From positions 42,435,335 through 42,499,334 of the forward strand of contig OX328123.1 of NCBI GenBank assembly GCA_946811695.1: DNA of 64,000 bases, in the 5' to 3' direction. Positions 11,933 to 23,530 of this stretch are shown here, one piece after another. Position 1 is the first letter of the stretch. Every line of letters begins with the position of its first letter. The notes under the pieces were generated by a model. It worked only from the letters and a program-made list of their open reading frames with translations. It did no database searches and was not told the origin of the DNA. The position numbers and the translations under genes were made by a program. Origin of the DNA: Gonocerus acuteangulatus. Taxonomy: Eukaryota > Arthropoda > Insecta > Hemiptera > Coreidae.

Positions 11933-13413
11933 TCCTCTGTAAAACAATATCAGATTTTTAATCTTCACTTCGAATGTAAAATTATATTTACAGTCTGTAT
12001 ATGTATGTAAAATCATCTAAAATGATCGTCTATCAATGTAAAATTTATCACCAAAGCTGCGAAGACCATCAATAAATAAATATTTCAAAAAAATAGAGCA
12101 ATGTTTAAAATACATTACTAGTAAATTATTGAAAGATTATAATAGTCTGGATATACATGAGGTGGGATGCTGTACAGTTGTTGTACACACTAGACGGATA
12201 TGGTTTTTATTTTACAGTAAATCCATCTTCTAGAGTTGATCCCTAAAAATATTTGTTATGATCTTACACATTAAAAGATTGAATTGTGACACGATTTATC
12301 TCTAAGCAAAGGAAAACAAACACCAAAACTTAGACTAATACCTCTATCAACAGCCAAAGAGCTGAGCCTATCAAATAAAACGAACCATTTTCATACGTCA
12401 CATTACGTATTATAGCCATACACATCACAACTTAATGTATGCACACTTTAGGCGGAACGTGGCGTAGCTATTAGCATATGGAAGTGTTGCCTTAAAGATA
12501 GGGTGTCAGTTGTGATTAAGGACTTCTCTCCGCTATGACTTATACCAACAATGCCGGCTAAAATGATGGATCGTTGAAAGGCATTTTAAATCCCGAAAGA
12601 ATAAAAAGTAAAATAATGGCGCTAAGCGTTACAATCGATGAGTAGTCCGCCATGTATCAAAACATGTCCTGACAGAATTATATATAGAACGTCTCTACAT
12701 CCATCAATATCTGAATAATACCAACAATATTCCATCACAATGCCCAGCTAAACGGTCACCTGACCTGGGAAGAAATCAATTTCATGTTTTTATCAAGTAA
12801 ATACGCACATCCACCTGAGCTTATACTCAGGATGCCGAGCACAAATACATAGTAAAAAAGCATTTTCTTTAACATAATATTATACTACTATTAACGTTTT
12901 ACAATAATTTCGAAAGGTTCCCAATCAAGAAGGTCACGTAACTGAAATAAGAGTGAAAATATATATTCGAATGTGGGGATTAGTAAAGAAAATGATGAAA
13001 TGGCGTTGCTTATAGGACTGATTTATGCCTTAAAAATAATTTAGTAGAGAAATCTGCCAGGATGACAAGGCCTAGAATACAGCGTTTAACCCTGGATCAT
13101 GCGCAATCCCGGAGTACCGTAATCGGGCTTAAATGTCCTAATAGGATAGCCGCCATTTTTTGGTCTTAACAAATCCCCATATTCATTTTAAAATCTAACA
13201 AAAAATGAGAACCTTCGTAGGCATCAAAGAAATAAAATTAAAATGTTCCTAATCGATAAATCAGCTCAATGCAAAAAAACTAAATAGTAAAATCCGTCCA
13301 CCTCTTGAAGAAAGCTTTATCACCCCAAAAAGTACATATTTACTCTCCATAGATGTATCCTAATCGCCCACAGTCCTTTAGGACCTTTCTGAGCCCATGA
13401 AAATTTGGTAAAA
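11933..13413. other. no gene recognised
   Basis: AT-rich DNA, 1.5 kb. No open frame of note and no repeat boundary seen. Confidence 0.55.
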
Positions 13414-13427
13414 CTGAGCCAATTATT

Positions 13428-13632
13428 TTTTTTTTTTTTATTTTTTTTTTTTTTATTTTTTTTTTTTTACGGCGCATCTACATCTAGGTCATTAGCGCCG
13501 ACATCCAGGGTGCAGCGAGGAATTTTACCAGCGAGCCGTGGGATGATAAAATTCCTGCCGGAGGTTGGGAATCGAACCCACCATCTCCCGCTTATGAATC
13601 CAAGGCGCTAGCCATTAGACCACGGGAGACCC
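13428..13632 (-). mobile_element. tRNA-Glu-type SINE with A-tail
   Basis: 205-bp SINE on the minus strand with a 14-bp target duplication CTGAGCCAATTATT (13414-13427, 13633-13646). Head: CTCCCGTGGTCTAATGGCTA (A box, tRNA-Glu-like) and GGTTCGATTCCCAA (B box). The body ends GGCGCTAATGACC then TGCGCCGT and a long A-rich tail, seen as T-runs at 13428-13469. Relatives: 11135, 24477, 42465, 44598 and 52219. Confidence 0.85.
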
Positions 13633-13646
13633 CTGAGCCAATTATT

Positions 13647-14992
13647 ATTATCAATAAACATATTTTCTGTGTTTTAGCTCTTTTAGCCCTCAGAATACAC
13701 TAGAATAACCTTCAACTCAACATCCCATTACTCTGACGGTTAGATCAAATGTTTTCTTGGCATTTTGGGAAAAAAACTACGTAAAAAAACTCCTCTTTCG
13801 CATTTTCATAATAAAATAATTCACCAAACGACGTATCCCGATTATATCAGTGAACAAGTACTTTATATATAAGCCAAATCATGAGACAAAAAATAATTTT
13901 AAGAAAATTCGACGGGATCAGGCGCTATCGGGACGGCAACTCTGTATCCACTCCCCAAGCGATCTGACAGGGAATTAAAGGGAGATACCGTGTAGACGGC
14001 GATGAAGCAAATATAAACAACTTATCCATAATTTGATAACAACTAATTTCATTTACAAAAAACTCACAACCGCGTTAAATGTGTAACAGGGAAACGAATA
14101 TCATAGAAACTTTTAAAACGGTTCCATAAAACATTCTGAAAATATTAACAAGTTTACAGAAAATATTAAAAAAATAAATAAATAAATAATAATAAAAACA
14201 GCAGTTTCATAAAACTTTGAAACATCGACTTTTTCAAGTAGAATTATAATAAAAACGCATGTCGATTGTCAGGAAAAATGTAACGTTAGTTGAACAACCA
14301 TATTTCCCGTACATCTTTACTATTTAGGATGGATCTTCGCTCAGAAATCCTAAAGAAAAATCAATTCCTCCAAGGAGCTGTCTCAGCCCAACGCTATTTA
14401 AATTTACTCTTAAATAAATAATTGAACTACTACAGAAAATATCATCGAATTCATATTATTGGCGAAATAGATTAATTAAAATTATTTATTCGTGAAATAT
14501 ATTTCCATTAATACATTTATACTGAGCTTAGATATTGCCCACTGAGCTGGGCGGGACATTTGACAGCTCGAGAATAAATTGTTTAATATCGAGCAGCTTT
14601 GAAATTATTCAATGACAAGGCAGTTTAATTTTGAATCAGTAATTACAGACGTATTTCTAAGAGGTATTTTTGCTGTTTTGGCATTGCCTCGCCATGTGGC
14701 TGACTGCGTTAATGATGGAGTGTTTGAAGGAACTCAAATGGCTTCTCACAAACATGCAAGTGACTTTAAGGCAAAATAAACTATATAATAACAAAATAAT
14801 GAATATGACATTCAATCTAAAATATCTTAGCAAAATTAAAATACACAATTCCATACTTTGCATAGTAATTGTTATTAACTATTAGCTCTAGTAAATGATA
14901 CAAATTACATATAAATAACATAATAACATAAACATCACAATAATAGATTTAATTACTCACGCTAATGATCTAGATATACTGGGAAAATGTAT
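13647..14992. other. no gene recognised
   Basis: AT-rich DNA. Overlapping antisense frames at 14657-14885 show no motif. Confidence 0.55.
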
Positions 14993-15190
14993 ACAAATTC
15001 CCACTCGCAGGAACTTTGCCATTTTAAGGCGTTTCCGATCTTATCCCAATTGCTATTTGGCAAGCTTAGAATAGAAACAACTACTAATTTATTATCCTAA
15101 TCATTTCTGAAAAATTTAAACATGTGTAAAAACGTAAATTTAAATCCCAAAGATCTTAGGCAACACAACAGAAAACTGACAGTTTCCATT
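14993..15190 (+). mobile_element. Helitron-like 5' end fragment
   Basis: Diverged copy of the first about 200 bp of the Helitron-like family at 48918 and 50957: CTCGCAGGAACT, ATTTTAAGGCG, and GAAAACTGACAGTTTCCA near 15172. The 3' part is missing. Confidence 0.5.
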
Positions 15191-15991
15191 ACTCCATTAA
15201 AGCACGAATTCCACCGAATGGAAAATATCATAAGAGTTTTAAATCAAATACACGCTTTATATTTACAACGATTTCGCAGCTGATTCTAGTGGTTATCAAA
15301 CTTCAGCTTGTAAATTACAGAAAGTATATTTGTGTGAACGTTCATCAATATCGGCTCATTTTTTAACCAGATAGAAAGTGAACAGACAAATATGCATATA
15401 TAGATGTATACATATACAGAGCGCGTTCCGAAAGTCAAGCAATAAAAACAAAAACACTTCTTCCGGAACAATACACTATCAGTATAATTCCTTTCGTCGT
15501 AAAACTATTCAAATTGTTTTTTTTTTGTTTTTGTTTTTTCGTTGTTGTTTTTTTTTTCAATTATTCATTCAGCTAAACTCAACATTTGTTAAAGACCCAC
15601 TCCGACTCTGATGGTTAGATGGATTATTATTCGACAAGAGCATACAAATTTGAAAAGATTACATTCAACAGGCAATAATTTTAAATGCAAACCATCTCTT
15701 TTCATAGTTCTCTCTACTGCAGTTTGTTCTATTGACTGCTTTAATATAAGAGTTGGTATATAGCTTTTACTGGGTCTAATGTAAGTTAAATAAAAGAGAG
15801 AGAAGTGGCTTCTATTAAACCATATATGAGACTTTTCAAGGCAAGCTTTTATCACATTTATATTTCAAGCTTATGAAACATGGAGAACCACTCAGCCATA
15901 ATTCTACAACCTCAATGAACTATATATATTTGCATTAATTTTAATGTTTTTTTTTCTTATTATTTTACTAGAATGCTTTGTAGTATATAAT
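15191..15991. other. no gene recognised
   Basis: AT-rich DNA with T-runs near 15518-15560. Nothing recognised. Confidence 0.55.
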
Positions 15992-16183
15992 CGTGGGGGG
16001 ATGGCGGCTGTGAGTGTAACAGCGTGAACAATTCATTCCAAAGGTCGTGGGTTCGATTCCCACTAGGATTAATGACTATTCGTTCAAAGATAGAACACGC
16101 GTCAGCACTATCCTCGCTACAAAAGTGTGCTATCCTGTGAATAATCCGTCTCGAAAGTCTATTTTATTTATGATGAAATGAAT
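15992..16183 (+). mobile_element. tRNA-Ser-type SINE, copy 1
   Basis: tRNA-derived SINE. A decayed A box is near 16000 and a perfect B box GTGGGTTCGATTCCCAC lies at about 16048-16064. A body with GCGTCAGCACTATCCT.GCTA and an A-rich end follow, as in copies at 26672, 37404, 46519 and 53236. Its end abuts the inverted-repeat element starting at 16184. Confidence 0.7.
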
Positions 16184-18986
16184 GGGCGATTCTACAGAAA
16201 AGTAGCACTTTTGGGTTTTGTCAATTCTTTAGTCCGTATTGAAAATCTTAATATTTTTCCTTTTTAGTAACATGATACAAAACTATTTTGAATCATAATT
16301 AGCATGGGATGATCTGTAACAACCTTTGATCAGGAGCTGGAGTTTTTGCAAATCCCTAATTCTCACTCCCCTGGCCTGTACACGACTCAGCATTGCTACT
16401 GTCGTTGATTTTTTTAGGCCTACAGTAACTTGCAGGAATATTTTGGTTACTGTATTTTTTTTCATTACACCCTCATTAATGTAGCTTGAAGTGAAAAAAA
16501 CTAAAAAAATATTATCATAAAGGATGACAAAAGCTTCAGTATTGTCTGTAACTCACAATTTTATCACTCCCCTGTTACAATGAAAACTCAACACTTGTGT
16601 AAACGTGGCTTTTTTATTTTTCAGTCAGTTGATTTAGAATCTCAATGTAAACAAAAACAAATGATTTCAGTTTGATTTTGATTTCTGCAAATAGAGGATG
16701 TGCTTTAAAAGTTTTATTTAAAGTAAAATGACGAGTTGTAAAAATTGTTGATCACTCCCCTGCTCTTCATAAAAAGTCAGTTGATTTTTTTTCTTGTGAT
16801 TTGATAACATTGTTTGGTAAGTACACCAAATCACTTTATTTAGATGCCATTAAAAGCTTTTTATTATGTACACGTTGTGCTACAGGTGATCCAAATCTCA
16901 AAATTATCACTCCCCTGTCAATTATAGTACAACACTGAGGCACATGACGAAATTGATATTCAAGAGAAGACTTTGTTCGGTAATTTGTACTTAAAGTTTT
17001 GCCTAGTAGTATTAACTATTTTTCTGTGAATTAAATAAATAAAAATACACACAAATGTACTTTTCGTTTTTCATTTTTTCTTGACAGGGAAGTGATGATT
17101 CAATTTTTATCACTACCCTGTCAGTAAATATTGTTTAATTATATTATATTTTCCCAAGAAGTGTTTTTGTCAATGCTTTTGCCATTTTCCCGGTTTGATA
17201 TACCATGTTATATCTTCAAAATGGCAATTAGAAACATATACTGTTAAGAAATATTGTTTTTTTTTTTACTCTTAGGCCCAGCGCACACGGTGAGACTGTT
17301 TTGCAACTCCAGTTGCAAACTAGTTGCACGCGCAACTGTTTTGCGACCTCAGCAATGTATTTCAATGGGCAGGCGCACACGATGCAACTTGTTTTTGACA
17401 ATTTCAAACCAGTCACATGCAGCCGTGGGCCCGCGGTTGCAGTTGCGTTGCATTTGAGTTGTGCGAGACTTTCGTCGGACAGCCGTGCATTCTATCGATA
17501 TTTGCGGTTGCTTAGTTACATGAAGGTTTATTTATTACATATGTTTTTCAGCTATGTTATCTTGGGTGATGTAAATAAAGGCAGTTTTAAGTAAAGTGTA
17601 TTTGAGCCATATAGCCAATAACAATATGTGCCATCAAGAACTTAACGTGAAGCAATTTTTTATTTAAAAACGGATGTCAGATTCGTTTTTAGCACATTAA
17701 AAAAAACTAAATTCAAATTTTGTGAATATTAAAAAAATAAAAAAAAAGATATTTTAAATTTCACTAAGGGGGAGGGCCCTTATAAGTTTGTTAAAGATTC
17801 AAGAATCCGGCCATATTTCAAAGAATATTTACCTGATTCAAACCAAACTCGGAGGGTCGATAATCTGACACATTTCCTTCCAATGAGGGAGGAACACGTT
17901 TCTACGTGTTCTGGGATTGACGTTATATGCAAAAAAGTTAACATTTTATTTTTATTTTGAGAACCATTTTTTGCAAGTACATTTTGATATAATACAATAG
18001 TCATTTATATGGTTAGAACAAGGAGTCCAAAAATGGGATTATCTGAAGAGGAGAGATTGAATTTCAAAACGTCAAGTTACTTTTTCGCTTACAAATTTGT
18101 AGTCTCCTTCAGACTGGGAAAAATCATTATTTTTTGTTTTCAATGATATTGACCACATTAGAGTTTTTTGGGGTGCTTATTTCTGCTATTATTTAGGTCT
18201 AAAACAATGTATAATACTAGTTTACTTGAAAACGTAAGCATATTTTTGAATTTATTTGACGAAATATAAATTATTGTTTAACGATTATATTTTTCTTGTA
18301 ATCTAGGAACTCTATAAAAAAAATGAATTGGTGAAAGAATCATGACGATATAATTTTTTTAACTCGATGAAAAAAGCACTTTCAACTTATTTTATTTTAT
18401 TTCTCGGCTCCAAGGCGTATTGAACGGGGAACGCTCGGACACGTCGACTATTTTTCTGTGTAGAATCACCAGAATAAAAATAGTTCATATTGGTGACCCC
18501 CATCGCTGTATACTCCCCTTGTGAGTCTGACATCGCAAGTTCTTACAAAAAAATACGTAACTCACTAAATAAATAAACCACTTGCGAAACTGTTGGGCAA
18601 TTGATTTACAACAAGCCAATATACTCGCATGTTTTGTTTCAGTTGCATACTAATTTCATACGCAACTGGTTTACAACTCTAATTGCAGAAACGTCGCACC
18701 GTGAGCAGAAAGATTTTTCATTTCAGTTGCAAACTGGTTTCAGACGCAACTAGTTTCCAACTCGAGTTGCAGAACAGTTGCACCATGTGCGCTGGGCCTT
18801 ATTCTCACTCCCCTGCAACCCACAAACAAAATGGCTGCTTTTTGGCCACATAGGCCATGAAAACTAATTGACCAATGCTTTGTATTAAGTGAGACTTGCT
18901 TTATTATCTCTGAGGTAAAAATCAAACAAAAGAAATGAAAAAAAAAAAAAGTTTTTACCAAAAGTGCTACTTTTCTGTAGAATCAT
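16184..18986. mobile_element. inverted-repeat element with repeated TCACTCCCCTG motif
   Basis: Ends share an inverted sequence GATTCTACAGAAAAGTAGCA (left about 16188-16215, right about 18955-18982). GAAT lies outside both candidate ends (16180-16183, 18987-18990), a possible 4-bp duplication. The element is 2.8 kb, or about 1.28 kb without the nested transposon at 17275-18798. It has no transposase. The 11-mer TCACTCCCCTG occurs at 16363, 16564, 16752, 16907 and 18805, with a one-base variant at 17110, all on the plus strand. With the nested element removed the spacing is 155-203 bp. The superfamily is unresolved. Confidence 0.65.
17275..18798. mobile_element. PIF/Harbinger-type element with TTA duplication
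   Basis: 1524-bp element nested in the one above. Its inverted ends read GGCCCAGCGCACACGGTG and GGCCCAGCGCACATGGTG, with TTA on each side (17272-17274, 18799-18801). TTA/TWA duplication is characteristic of PIF/Harbinger. The ends contain repeated GTTGCAACT/AGTTGCAAAC blocks, and each end has a second diverged copy of its own sequence (about 17375-17410 and 18600-18715). No transposase frame is seen, so it is non-autonomous. The single-strand frames at 17228-17594 are artefacts of these repeats. Confidence 0.8.
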
Positions 18987-19109
18987 CCGAATAAACAATA
19001 TTTGAAATTAAAAATACTTATAATAATTACTGCGATAAGAAATGCATGTCTTCTTTTGAAAAAAATGTGTCCAATTAAAATTAAATATTTTAATCGTTTT
19101 CATTTATTA

Positions 19110-19276
19110 CCGTAAAATGGGGCCATATTAGTAGTGTGGTAAAATTGGCACAAACCTATACTGCAACGATATTTCCTTTTCTATTTATTTATATATTGTC
19201 TCTTCGCACTCTTTGGCCAAAGTTCGTCCCTTTGGTATCAGTTAAAAGAAAATTTACCAGTGACCCCATTTTACAG
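19110..19276. mobile_element. mariner-type MITE
   Basis: 167-bp element with inverted ends CCGTAAAATGGGGCCA and CTGTAAAATGGGGTCA, flanked by TA on both sides (19108-19109, 19277-19278). A TA duplication and short size suggest a Tc1/mariner MITE. No coding capacity. Confidence 0.7.
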
Positions 19277-19278
19277 TA

Positions 19279-20099
19279 TTAATAGAGATCTTGTTTAACA
19301 GTTATGGTACGATACAAATGATCAAAATCGGACCAATTTTATAGATGGCTAGAGCAAGAACGGAGAAATATACACACATGGACTAGATTCAAGAAAGAAT
19401 ACCTCGAATAGAAGCATCAGAAATAGTAGATACTTTTGATAACAGAAACCTCTATAGTCAAAAGATGGTACTGACGTCGGAAGAAGAATGAAGACCGAAG
19501 AGATAAAGGGCCAAATAGACTGACGAATTAAAGGAAAATCACAATGAAAAAATGAGAGATGCTCTAGGTACGATTTGTTGGTCTGCTTAAAAAGAAAAAT
19601 TGTAATATTTCTTGCGTTATTTCGAGAAACTTAAAATATACCGATGGTAATTTGTTAAGTTCAAAATTTCATCTTTTCTATGGCAGCACTTTAACAGAGA
19701 AATCACGCTATTTTACGAGATGTCAAGAAACTCACATCTTTATAAGTCGGATATGATCAACGCTGTAAGTTAGTGACTTGGAGCGCTATGCATGAGTACT
19801 AGAAAATAATCATTGTGCAAGCTTACCAACTTATTCTCTTTGACCATCGATATATACAAAGATGAATACACTTCAGGACTTTTATATGTCTAACTTTAGT
19901 TTACTGAGACCATGATAGCCTGGCGGTTTTGTGTCCTTAAAAACAATACGCTATCCTTGCGTCACACACAGGGGCAAAATCGACAAATCTTGGCCAAAAC
20001 TCTGAAACCATCTACTTCCATGTTTTTTGAGCTGCTAAACACGAGTAAAATACTTATAAAATTCTACGGAGGTCCTGTAAAGAATGGATGAATCGTTTA
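19279..20099. other. no gene recognised
   Basis: AT-rich DNA, nothing recognised. Confidence 0.55.
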
Positions 20100-20483
20100 T
20101 CAAGGTAACTGGATGATTTTCCAGTTTTCTACAGACATTGACATATTAAAAGGCGGGATATAATGAATTAGCGTTTTGAAATACCATGAAATAAAAAGAA
20201 ATTTCGAACATCCACAAAGAGGCAGCATCCGGGTGGTGGTAGGAGTAAATAAAATCGCTTTTCGATTACAGTCGGTTATATACGGAGATCCCAAATCTAT
20301 GTTCCTGACGAAAAATGCAGCAGTATTTTGACCTTCGGCACGAAGGCTCATCTTTGCAGCATAAGCAAGTAGTTTGATGGATGCTTGAGATCTCAAATCC
20401 TCAGTCTTTCGTCGCCAACTTCGCTCACTAGCAACGTCAAAGTCGATTTTCGGCCTTCCGGTTGGGAAAGTTAAGGGTTCCAC
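20100..20483 (-). pseudogene. fragment of an uncharacterised invertebrate repeat-associated protein
   Basis: Open minus-strand frame of 127 codons with protein-like composition in its first half: FPTGRPKIDFDVASERSWRR, TEDLRSQ, LAYAAKMSLRAEG. I recall a GRP..F..ASERTKRRKTE.LR pattern in uncharacterised proteins that are multicopy in invertebrate genomes; this is from memory and not verified. The initiating codon is GTG, so there is no true start. The sequence TTGGTTTAG just upstream (about 20475-20485) could be a splice acceptor, but no upstream exon was found. The C-terminal half looks eroded. It is probably a decayed repeat-borne fragment, possibly an exon. Confidence 0.35.
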
Positions 20484-22161
20484 TAAACCAAGAATCTTTT
20501 TTCTTTTTTATAAAAAAAAAAAAATGGAATTGTTGCTGCGATCTTTGGCCATTTTGGTTTGATACTCGAAACGGAACGAGCTTAGTTTGTAAGTAGGCAA
20601 CCTCATCGTCGTATTGGAGTTCGGAAAAGTCGATAATTTTACCTATTATGAATTACGTTTTTCATGAATTGCCTCGCTATTAGACTCCCACATCCACTCA
20701 CGAAGCTACCTTCTTGAAAGGAAGAGTGTTAGACCTCTTGGACCTGTGAAAAGGAGAAATTATGTAATTTAATCATTCTTGTTTTCTAGAAAAAAATGAT
20801 GATTGTTGCCAAATTAGAATCAATTAGAAACATCTCTCAACAGATTATTGTATATGATTGTAGCTCCATAGTAGCCCAAAAACCTCCAAAGTTGAACCAA
20901 AAAAATAACTCTGCTCAATGGGATTCAATAGATAACTTTTTTTTTCATTAAATATTTTATTTAATGATTTTTCCGTAACTTTCTCTAGATACTTAATTTT
21001 TTAAAAACCGATTCTGAATTAAAAAAAAAAGATAACATCTCATACCTCTTTGAAGAGTACCTAAAGTTTCAATGTAACTGTTTCAGGAGCAAATACTGAA
21101 CAAATTCACCCGCTAGCCTCATTAATTGAAAACAATAAGAAGGGAACGTCATGTTTCATCTAGTGTCTATCTCTTATTAGTAATCAATTCCAAAGCTCGG
21201 ATAGTTCGCTGGTGAGTCCTAAATGTGTCTATTAAACGAAATAAATTTTATATGTAAAATATTTAAATTTCTAGATTTAACCAGGATTTTTCGATTTTGC
21301 CCCAGTGTGCGTCTTGACATATTAAACATTTTTTTAAATTATTTTATTTTTTACTCGACTGAATTAAAGCGAATTTCCAGAGTTAGAGGAGAAAATGATT
21401 ATTGGTCCCTGTAATCAAACTTGTAGAGAAGAGGAAGTTAATGCATTCGTATAAGAGGGGGCCATGTACTCGGAATGGAAGCAGCTTATCGGATCGCCTC
21501 CGGGAATGTCCATATGGCTAAAGTTCATTCATTAAAGTTTCAAACTGATCACCGCTGTTAAGAGACTTGTCCCTGTTTGTTTTTGGGCGGACACTAAGCC
21601 CCTTCCAGCCAACCAACTGTATATCTCCAAAATTATATGTTCCATTAAACTATGGCCGAACAGACTTTTCATGAATGGGGTCACGAACGGAAATCTCTCA
21701 CGTTCCTTCAACGCGGAACATTGTTAAGGGGGGGAAAAAAACAGAAACTTGGCATTCATTGCTTGTTCTTTAAACCTTAATGCCAAAAAGAGTCACTGAA
21801 CATTCCAGAAAAGCTTCATAACAACTAATAGTATAAACCAATATTAAAAAATACAAGAACATTATAATGAACGAGCTAGAAGTCTCCCATTGCTTATCGT
21901 TTAATCTGGTATCGTTTCATAAATCAGTAATCAATAGCACAAACAGATTTGGAGACTTATGACTTCTATTAGGATTTACCCTTACCCGAACCCTGTTTCT
22001 GTAAATATTCCACTTTTTAAAAACTAAGATCCTCCAATAATTGTGGCCCGCAAATATTCCTTGAAGAATGGAAATTTATCCGTCCTTCAAAAATTAAGAA
22101 AGTCCAGAAGTCCTGATATGGCACACTTACTAATTTAAACTATTAATAATCATTTGTAAAT
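20484..22161. other. no gene recognised
   Basis: AT-rich DNA. Frame 21223-21414 has no motif. Confidence 0.55.
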
Positions 22162-22215
22162 AGTAAGCCGTCGAGGTAATAAGCAGCTAGGAAATAATTG
22201 GGATTTTCCTGAGAA
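22162..22215 (-). mobile_element. Penelope-like 3'-terminal fragment
   Basis: AGCCGTCGAGGTAATAAGCA and AATTGGGATT match the terminal sequence of the PLE copies at 2850-2905 and 35645-35700, in minus orientation. Only the last about 55 bp remain. Confidence 0.5.
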
Positions 22216-22568
22216 ACAACTCTTAGTCAGAGCAAAAATGATATTTTGGTATCTAGTTTTTAGTTATTATTAAGAAATAGATTGAAAATATCATTATTTC
22301 TCTGTATTTATGTCATTGTACCATGTTGTTTTGATCATTTAACCATAAAATTGTCTAAGTTCTATGAAAAACTATCGTTAAAAAAAATGAATAAATAAAG
22401 GAGCTCGGGCAATGATGACCTCGCAGTTTTTTGCCCTCAAGCACAAGTAAACACACAAACAACTATCGTTCATTTGCCTTCCTTTAATGTTTTGTTACTT
22501 ATTAGACACACAAACTTGTTTTTATAAGCGATGTTTATGTGTCATTCGTACATATTGTTTTCAATTTT

Positions 22569-22668
22569 TTAGCACTTTCCTCCGAAGGAAAGTAGCTCCA
22601 CTCATGACGGAATTTTTGAAAAATGTCTTCGAATCTTTATCGATCCTACCGAAAATGACCCCGTTCAA

Positions 22669-22742
<74 letters not shown>

Positions 22743-23190
22743 CCGTTAACATGATACACGCTAGAGTGTTTGTTTTTTCGCCATGAAACTTGGTATGTAG
22801 TATTCCCCCATCAAACGATTGAACGAGTTCGTTAACCAACAAAATCTGTCCATCTGGAGGGGGGGGGGGGGTTACTACGGAGCCAAAGTAGTTATTTGCC
22901 AATCCCAGCCGTAATTTTGGTTATATTTCAACGAAACTCGGTATTCGTTGTAGTCAACTGAAGAGACTTTTTTTTTGTAAAAATAAACTATATCGGTTGA
23001 CTAGAAGGGGGGTTTACTCCGGACAAAAATGACTAATTTCCTTATACCGGTCCTAATTTCTGTTGTATTGTTACGAAACTCTTTATACGTCCTGGCTATC
23101 TAATAAGAAAGAAGTGTTGTGAAAATGAACTAAATCGATCTATTTGAAGGAGGGAGGGGGTGTTACTTTGTACTATGTTTGAATTGAATT
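22569..23190 (-). mobile_element. Helitron-like element, related family
   Basis: On the minus strand this ends with a perfect 8-bp hairpin, ACTTTCCT and AGGAAAGT around TCGG (plus 22574-22593), followed by G and CTAA (plus TTAG at 22569-22572). A hairpin just before CTRR is the Helitron 3' signature. The interior has a (TA)n array at 22672-22742, and GTTCGTTAACCAACAAAATC at about 22828 matches the Helitron-like copies at 46.6-52 kb. The 5' end was not located. No helicase is present. Confidence 0.55.
22672..22742. repeat. (TA)n microsatellite
   Basis: About 35 TA units with one TG interruption, inside the Helitron-like element. Confidence 0.95.
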
Positions 23191-23408
23191 CTTCCGCTAA
23201 ACGTAGGCTCGCAAAACTCTCATCAAAATCAATAGATCAAAATCTGAAGTTTTGTTTTATTACGTAGTGTAGTACCCTGCATTCACAATGAACATTGCCA
23301 AACCTACTAAATATATAGTTTTATGATAATCTGATCATTGTTAGTTAGCTGAGTCCCAACTATTCCCTCACTGCTTAAACTATTAATAATATTGTTAATA
23401 TTTTTCCA

Positions 23409-23530
23409 GCCAACGGCCATATCCACGTTAAATAGACCGGTTCCAATAAATCACCGAAGTTATGGTAAGCAACGACGCGTCTTGCTTGGCCAGTATCTAA
23501 ATGGGTGACCGACCACGAGCTGATGGCATA
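23409..23530 (+). pseudogene. 5S rRNA-like sequence (pseudogene or 5S-derived SINE)
   Basis: About 120 bp collinear with animal 5S rRNA. It begins GCCAACGGCCATA.CCACG, then CGGTTC, ATCACCGAAGTTA, AAGCAACG and AGTATCTAAATGGGTGACCG. A 5-nt insertion (TGGTA) splits the GAAGTTAAGC block, part of the internal promoter. The 3' part is short and runs into TAAAAAAA. The insertion argues against a functional gene. A decayed 5S copy or the head of a 5S-derived (SINE3-type) retroposon fits. Confidence 0.65.

Noticed and set aside
16030..16070. tRNA gene
   Set aside because: The perfect B box belongs to a SINE head; no cloverleaf can be completed, as with the other SINE heads.
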